From positions 1 through 16,363 of the forward strand of contig LUJM01000010.1 in the NCBI GenBank assembly GCA_001689415.1: a stretch of DNA of 16,363 nt. The letters are read 5' to 3'. Below the pieces are notes generated by a model that searched no databases, was not told where the DNA came from, and saw nothing but the letters and a program-made list of their open reading frames with translations. The position numbers were made by a program, and so were the translations under genes. This DNA is from Bacteroidales bacterium M2. Its GTDB lineage: Bacteria > Bacteroidota > Bacteroidia > Bacteroidales > Muribaculaceae. Below, one piece after another: positions 14,406 to 16,363 of the stretch (the first letter of the stretch is position 1; every line of letters starts with the position of its first letter).

Positions 14406-15344
14406 ATGGCACGAGGAAAGCAGACCTGCAAGATATTGAAAGAGATACGCCGGCAAATTGCCGAGGCAAACGGCATTGAGTTCGTGACATCGGAATGTCG
14501 CTACAAAGGCAACTGCCTCGGTACGTGCCCCAAATGTGAGGCAGAAGTGAGATACTTGGAGCAGCAACTCCGCGCCCGCTCACTTGCCGGGAAAGCCGTA
14601 GCTCTCGCCGGAATCTCGGCGGCTTCACTTGCAATGCTCATGCCGATGACCTCGCAGGCTCAGACCTTGCAAGAACCGCAGAATATTTTGAAAGGAAGCA
14701 TCCCTGTTATGGCTGATACTATAACAGTGAGAGGTGTAGCTTTGAACGGTGATACCTTACCTGACGGAACCATATCAAAAGAGCCGTTAATCGGAGCAAC
14801 AATCTCAAACAAGCGCACAGCATTAGGCGCCATAACGGATTTGGACGGTCATTTTGTATTGACCGCCTGTATCGGAGATACTTTGAAAGTAGAATATGTG
14901 GGTTATGAACCGCTGGAAATCATCGTAACTGAGAATATGAGAAATGTGGAAATCACACTTACTCCATCGCAGGCCTTTCTGGGGGAAGTAGTTTTTGCCG
15001 GTGCTATGCCCGCTCGCAAAGAAAATCACTATCTTGACCTTAATGTAACTGATGAAAAAGGCAACGTAATTGTCCCTGAAGATATTAATATAGAGCGTAT
15101 ATGGTTTGACGAAGATGGAGATGAATACTCGGAATATATTTCATCTGATTACTTTGACGATAAACACCCATGTCGCATTTATTGGGATTACCAAAGCGGC
15201 TTACAAAATGAAGACGGCAAACCCATTAAAGAAGCGACACTCCGCATAGAGGCCGATGGCTACGACGACCCGATAACAATCAAGGTCAAATACCCCAAGC
15301 GCAACATCAAGAAAACCATCAAGTTCAAACATAGAAAGAAATAA
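14406..15344 (+). CDS. Cysteine-rich N-terminus, membrane anchor and CarboxypepD_reg-like domain
   Basis: A 312-residue protein with an unusual order. Residues 1-58 are charged and cytosolic in character, with Cys8 and then C-x5-C-x3-C-x2-C (Cys31, 37, 41, 44). A hydrophobic segment at about 62-80 (AGKAVALAGISAASLAMLMP) precedes an Ala/Gln-rich junction that could be an anchor or a cleavage site. Residues about 107-190 resemble CarboxypepD_reg-like domains: an E-P-L-I-G-A-T strand, TDLDGHF, and VEYVGYE. A second beta-like region fills about 205-312. Such beta domains are usually periplasmic or surface-exposed in Bacteroidetes. The combination with a metal-cluster-like cytosolic segment, next to a radical SAM gene, suggests a target or partner of that enzyme, but this is inference. 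Two-nt gaps on both sides support cotranscription. Confidence 0.7.
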   Translation: MARGKQTCKILKEIRRQIAEANGIEFVTSECRYKGNCLGTCPKCEAEVRYLEQQLRARSLAGKAVALAGISAASLAMLMPMTSQAQTLQEPQNILKGSIPVMADTITVRGVALNGDTLPDGTISKEPLIGATISNKRTALGAITDLDGHFVLTACIGDTLKVEYVGYEPLEIIVTENMRNVEITLTPSQAFLGEVVFAGAMPARKENHYLDLNVTDEKGNVIVPEDINIERIWFDEDGDEYSEYISSDYFDDKHPCRIYWDYQSGLQNEDGKPIKEATLRIEADGYDDPITIKVKYPKRNIKKTIKFKHRKK

Positions 15345-15346
15345 CG

Positions 15347-15871
15347 ATGGCAATAATATCAAAATATAGAAAGGGAGCATATATGACAACGATATTGCCA
15401 TTGCTTATGCTGATGATGTGTATAGGAATGCTTTATCTGTTCATTGGCTCGTTGAACGGGGACGGTTTTGCTTATACTTCTATATGGCTGTCAATCGCAT
15501 TACTGTTTTTGTCCGTTATGTTTGGCTGGCTTGCTGTATTATCATTCAAACTTTATAGCCGGAAAGTGATTTATGGCAACGAGTTGAAATATTATATGCC
15601 ATATATTCCGTTTCTCGTATTCTACAAAAATATTGACGATTATGAAGCAAAGTATTATGTAAGGACTTACAATAGATATGGAGAAATAATAGACGGCATT
15701 TGGTTGATTAAGAACGGTAAAGTAAGGTATGAAATGTATGGAAATACTTTCAGAAATCTACAAGAATTAGGTAACGCTATCAAACTTCCCAGATACGTTA
15801 TTAAAAAACCGGTGCTTCCGTTTACTTTGGCTGCATATCAAATTGGAATGAAACGCGTAAAAACAGAATAA
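15347..15871 (+). CDS. Two-TM protein of unknown function
   Basis: A 174-residue membrane protein. Two spans lie at about 13-33 (MTTILPLLMLMMCIGMLYLF) and 45-68, followed by a soluble, mixed alpha/beta region to the end with several Tyr residues. I do not recognise a family; a small PH-like fold after the spans would be a guess. AT-rich codon use matches the neighbouring genes. It starts 2 nt after the preceding gene and 3 nt separate it from the next, so it belongs to the same transcript. Confidence 0.65.
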   Translation: MAIISKYRKGAYMTTILPLLMLMMCIGMLYLFIGSLNGDGFAYTSIWLSIALLFLSVMFGWLAVLSFKLYSRKVIYGNELKYYMPYIPFLVFYKNIDDYEAKYYVRTYNRYGEIIDGIWLIKNGKVRYEMYGNTFRNLQELGNAIKLPRYVIKKPVLPFTLAAYQIGMKRVKTE

Positions 15872-15874
15872 GAA

Positions 15875-16054
15875 ATGATGGATCAAATTGGTAAATTCAT
15901 AGCTTCGGCGGTTGTCATGTTCTTATTCATGTTCAGCCTGATATTCTGCTTTGATTCGCCCAATACACTGACCAATATCCTGTTGGTCAGTGTAAATGTG
16001 CTGTTTTGGGGTGGTCTGCTTTGGATTATCAACAGGAAAGGAGGCAAGCGATGA
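15875..16054 (+). CDS. Small two-span membrane protein (59 aa)
   Basis: A 59-residue reading frame beginning MMDQIGKFIASAVVMFLF, with two hydrophobic helices (about 7-26 and 34-52) and a basic end (NRKGGKR). I do not recognise it. It is supported by its position: 3 nt after the preceding stop and an ATGA overlap (16051-16054) with the next gene. ATG 15878 is an equally possible start. Confidence 0.6.
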   Translation: MMDQIGKFIASAVVMFLFMFSLIFCFDSPNTLTNILLVSVNVLFWGGLLWIINRKGGKR

Positions 16055-16350
16055 AACTGATATATAAAGCAAAATGGCCGATTGTCATATTATTTGCAAT
16101 TACATTTGTGGCTTCTTTTGCAGTTCTTTTTGTAGGAGAAACAGCAGTTGTCAATAGGTGTTTGTTGGTCGCGAATGTCTTACTGATAATGGCGCAGTTG
16201 GCAAACGTGGTTTATGCGTTTATATCTAGGCGTAAAGATATCGGAATCGCATTACTTGTCTGCCTTCTCATTGGTATTGGGCTGATGTGGGTAATATATA
16301 TTTGGAGCTGGAATTATACCGTTAAAGCATTAACAATAGGCTTTGAATGA
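16051..16350 (+). CDS. Small three-span membrane protein (99 aa)
   Basis: A 99-residue hydrophobic protein with spans at about 10-28, 36-55 and 66-85. ATG 16051 overlaps the preceding stop as ATGA, and the longer in-frame start at 16006 would lie inside the previous gene, so 16051 is preferred. I do not recognise a family. The stop is at 16348-16350, so the gene is complete, and only 13 nt of the window follow; the operon may continue beyond the window. Confidence 0.6.
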   Translation: MKLIYKAKWPIVILFAITFVASFAVLFVGETAVVNRCLLVANVLLIMAQLANVVYAFISRRKDIGIALLVCLLIGIGLMWVIYIWSWNYTVKALTIGFE

Positions 16351-16363
16351 AGAATTTATTGTA

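Noticed and set aside
1..16363. CRISPR array, tRNA, rRNA and insertion sequence
   Set aside because: No regularly spaced direct repeats, tRNA cloverleaf, rRNA segments or transposase reading frames were seen in the window.

Overview
The window looks like a stretch of an integrative conjugative element (or related conjugative plasmid) from a gut-type Bacteroidales bacterium. The evidence is: promoters of the Bacteroides type (TTTG about 20 nt upstream of TAnnTTTG); no clear Shine-Dalgarno sequences before most starts; and families typical of Bacteroidetes conjugative elements (DUF4099/DUF3945 protein, orphan MutS domain I protein, ArdC-type zincin, DUF3991/Toprim protein, zinc-ribbon protein, Hc1-type histone-like protein, large ParB-like protein). 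I cannot name the species or element.

Layout. 1-1366 (+): C-terminal part of a type IV coupling protein, with an in-frame TAA where the Walker B glutamate is expected, then a TraX-family membrane protein and its terminator. 1443-3289 (-): an AbiD/AbiF-type (Abi_2) HEPN protein, a predicted ~95-nt structured RNA with its own promoter and terminator just after the abi stop codon, and a secreted glucosaminidase. 3354-10264 (+): a long, GC-rich, tightly packed conjugation/establishment operon. 10265-10699: a gene-free region with hairpins, a large inverted repeat and divergent promoter candidates. 10700-12523 (+): ParB-like protein, then a strong terminator. 12758-16350 (+): a more AT-rich accessory operon of six genes (radical SAM activase-like enzyme, DUF4375 membrane protein, a protein with a cysteine-rich N-terminus, a membrane anchor and a CarboxypepD_reg-like domain, and three small membrane proteins), with 2-3 nt gaps or ATGA overlaps throughout.

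How the parts may work together: the coupling protein and glucosaminidase serve DNA transfer and wall passage. The 3354-10264 operon has products suited to protecting and processing incoming single-stranded DNA (ArdC-like, Toprim, zinc ribbon, histone-like) plus envelope-associated proteins. ParB may regulate or partition the element. The Abi/RNA pair would be a defence or addiction module, and the radical SAM operon is cargo of unknown function.

The two most interesting systems are (i) the Abi_2 HEPN gene with its downstream RNA, which fits the toxin plus RNA-antitoxin arrangement described for AbiF, the proposed ancestor of Cas13, and (ii) the radical SAM operon, whose third gene combines a probably cytosolic CxxxCxxC cluster with a probably periplasmic beta domain. 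All functions are inferred by reading the sequence; no database search was run.
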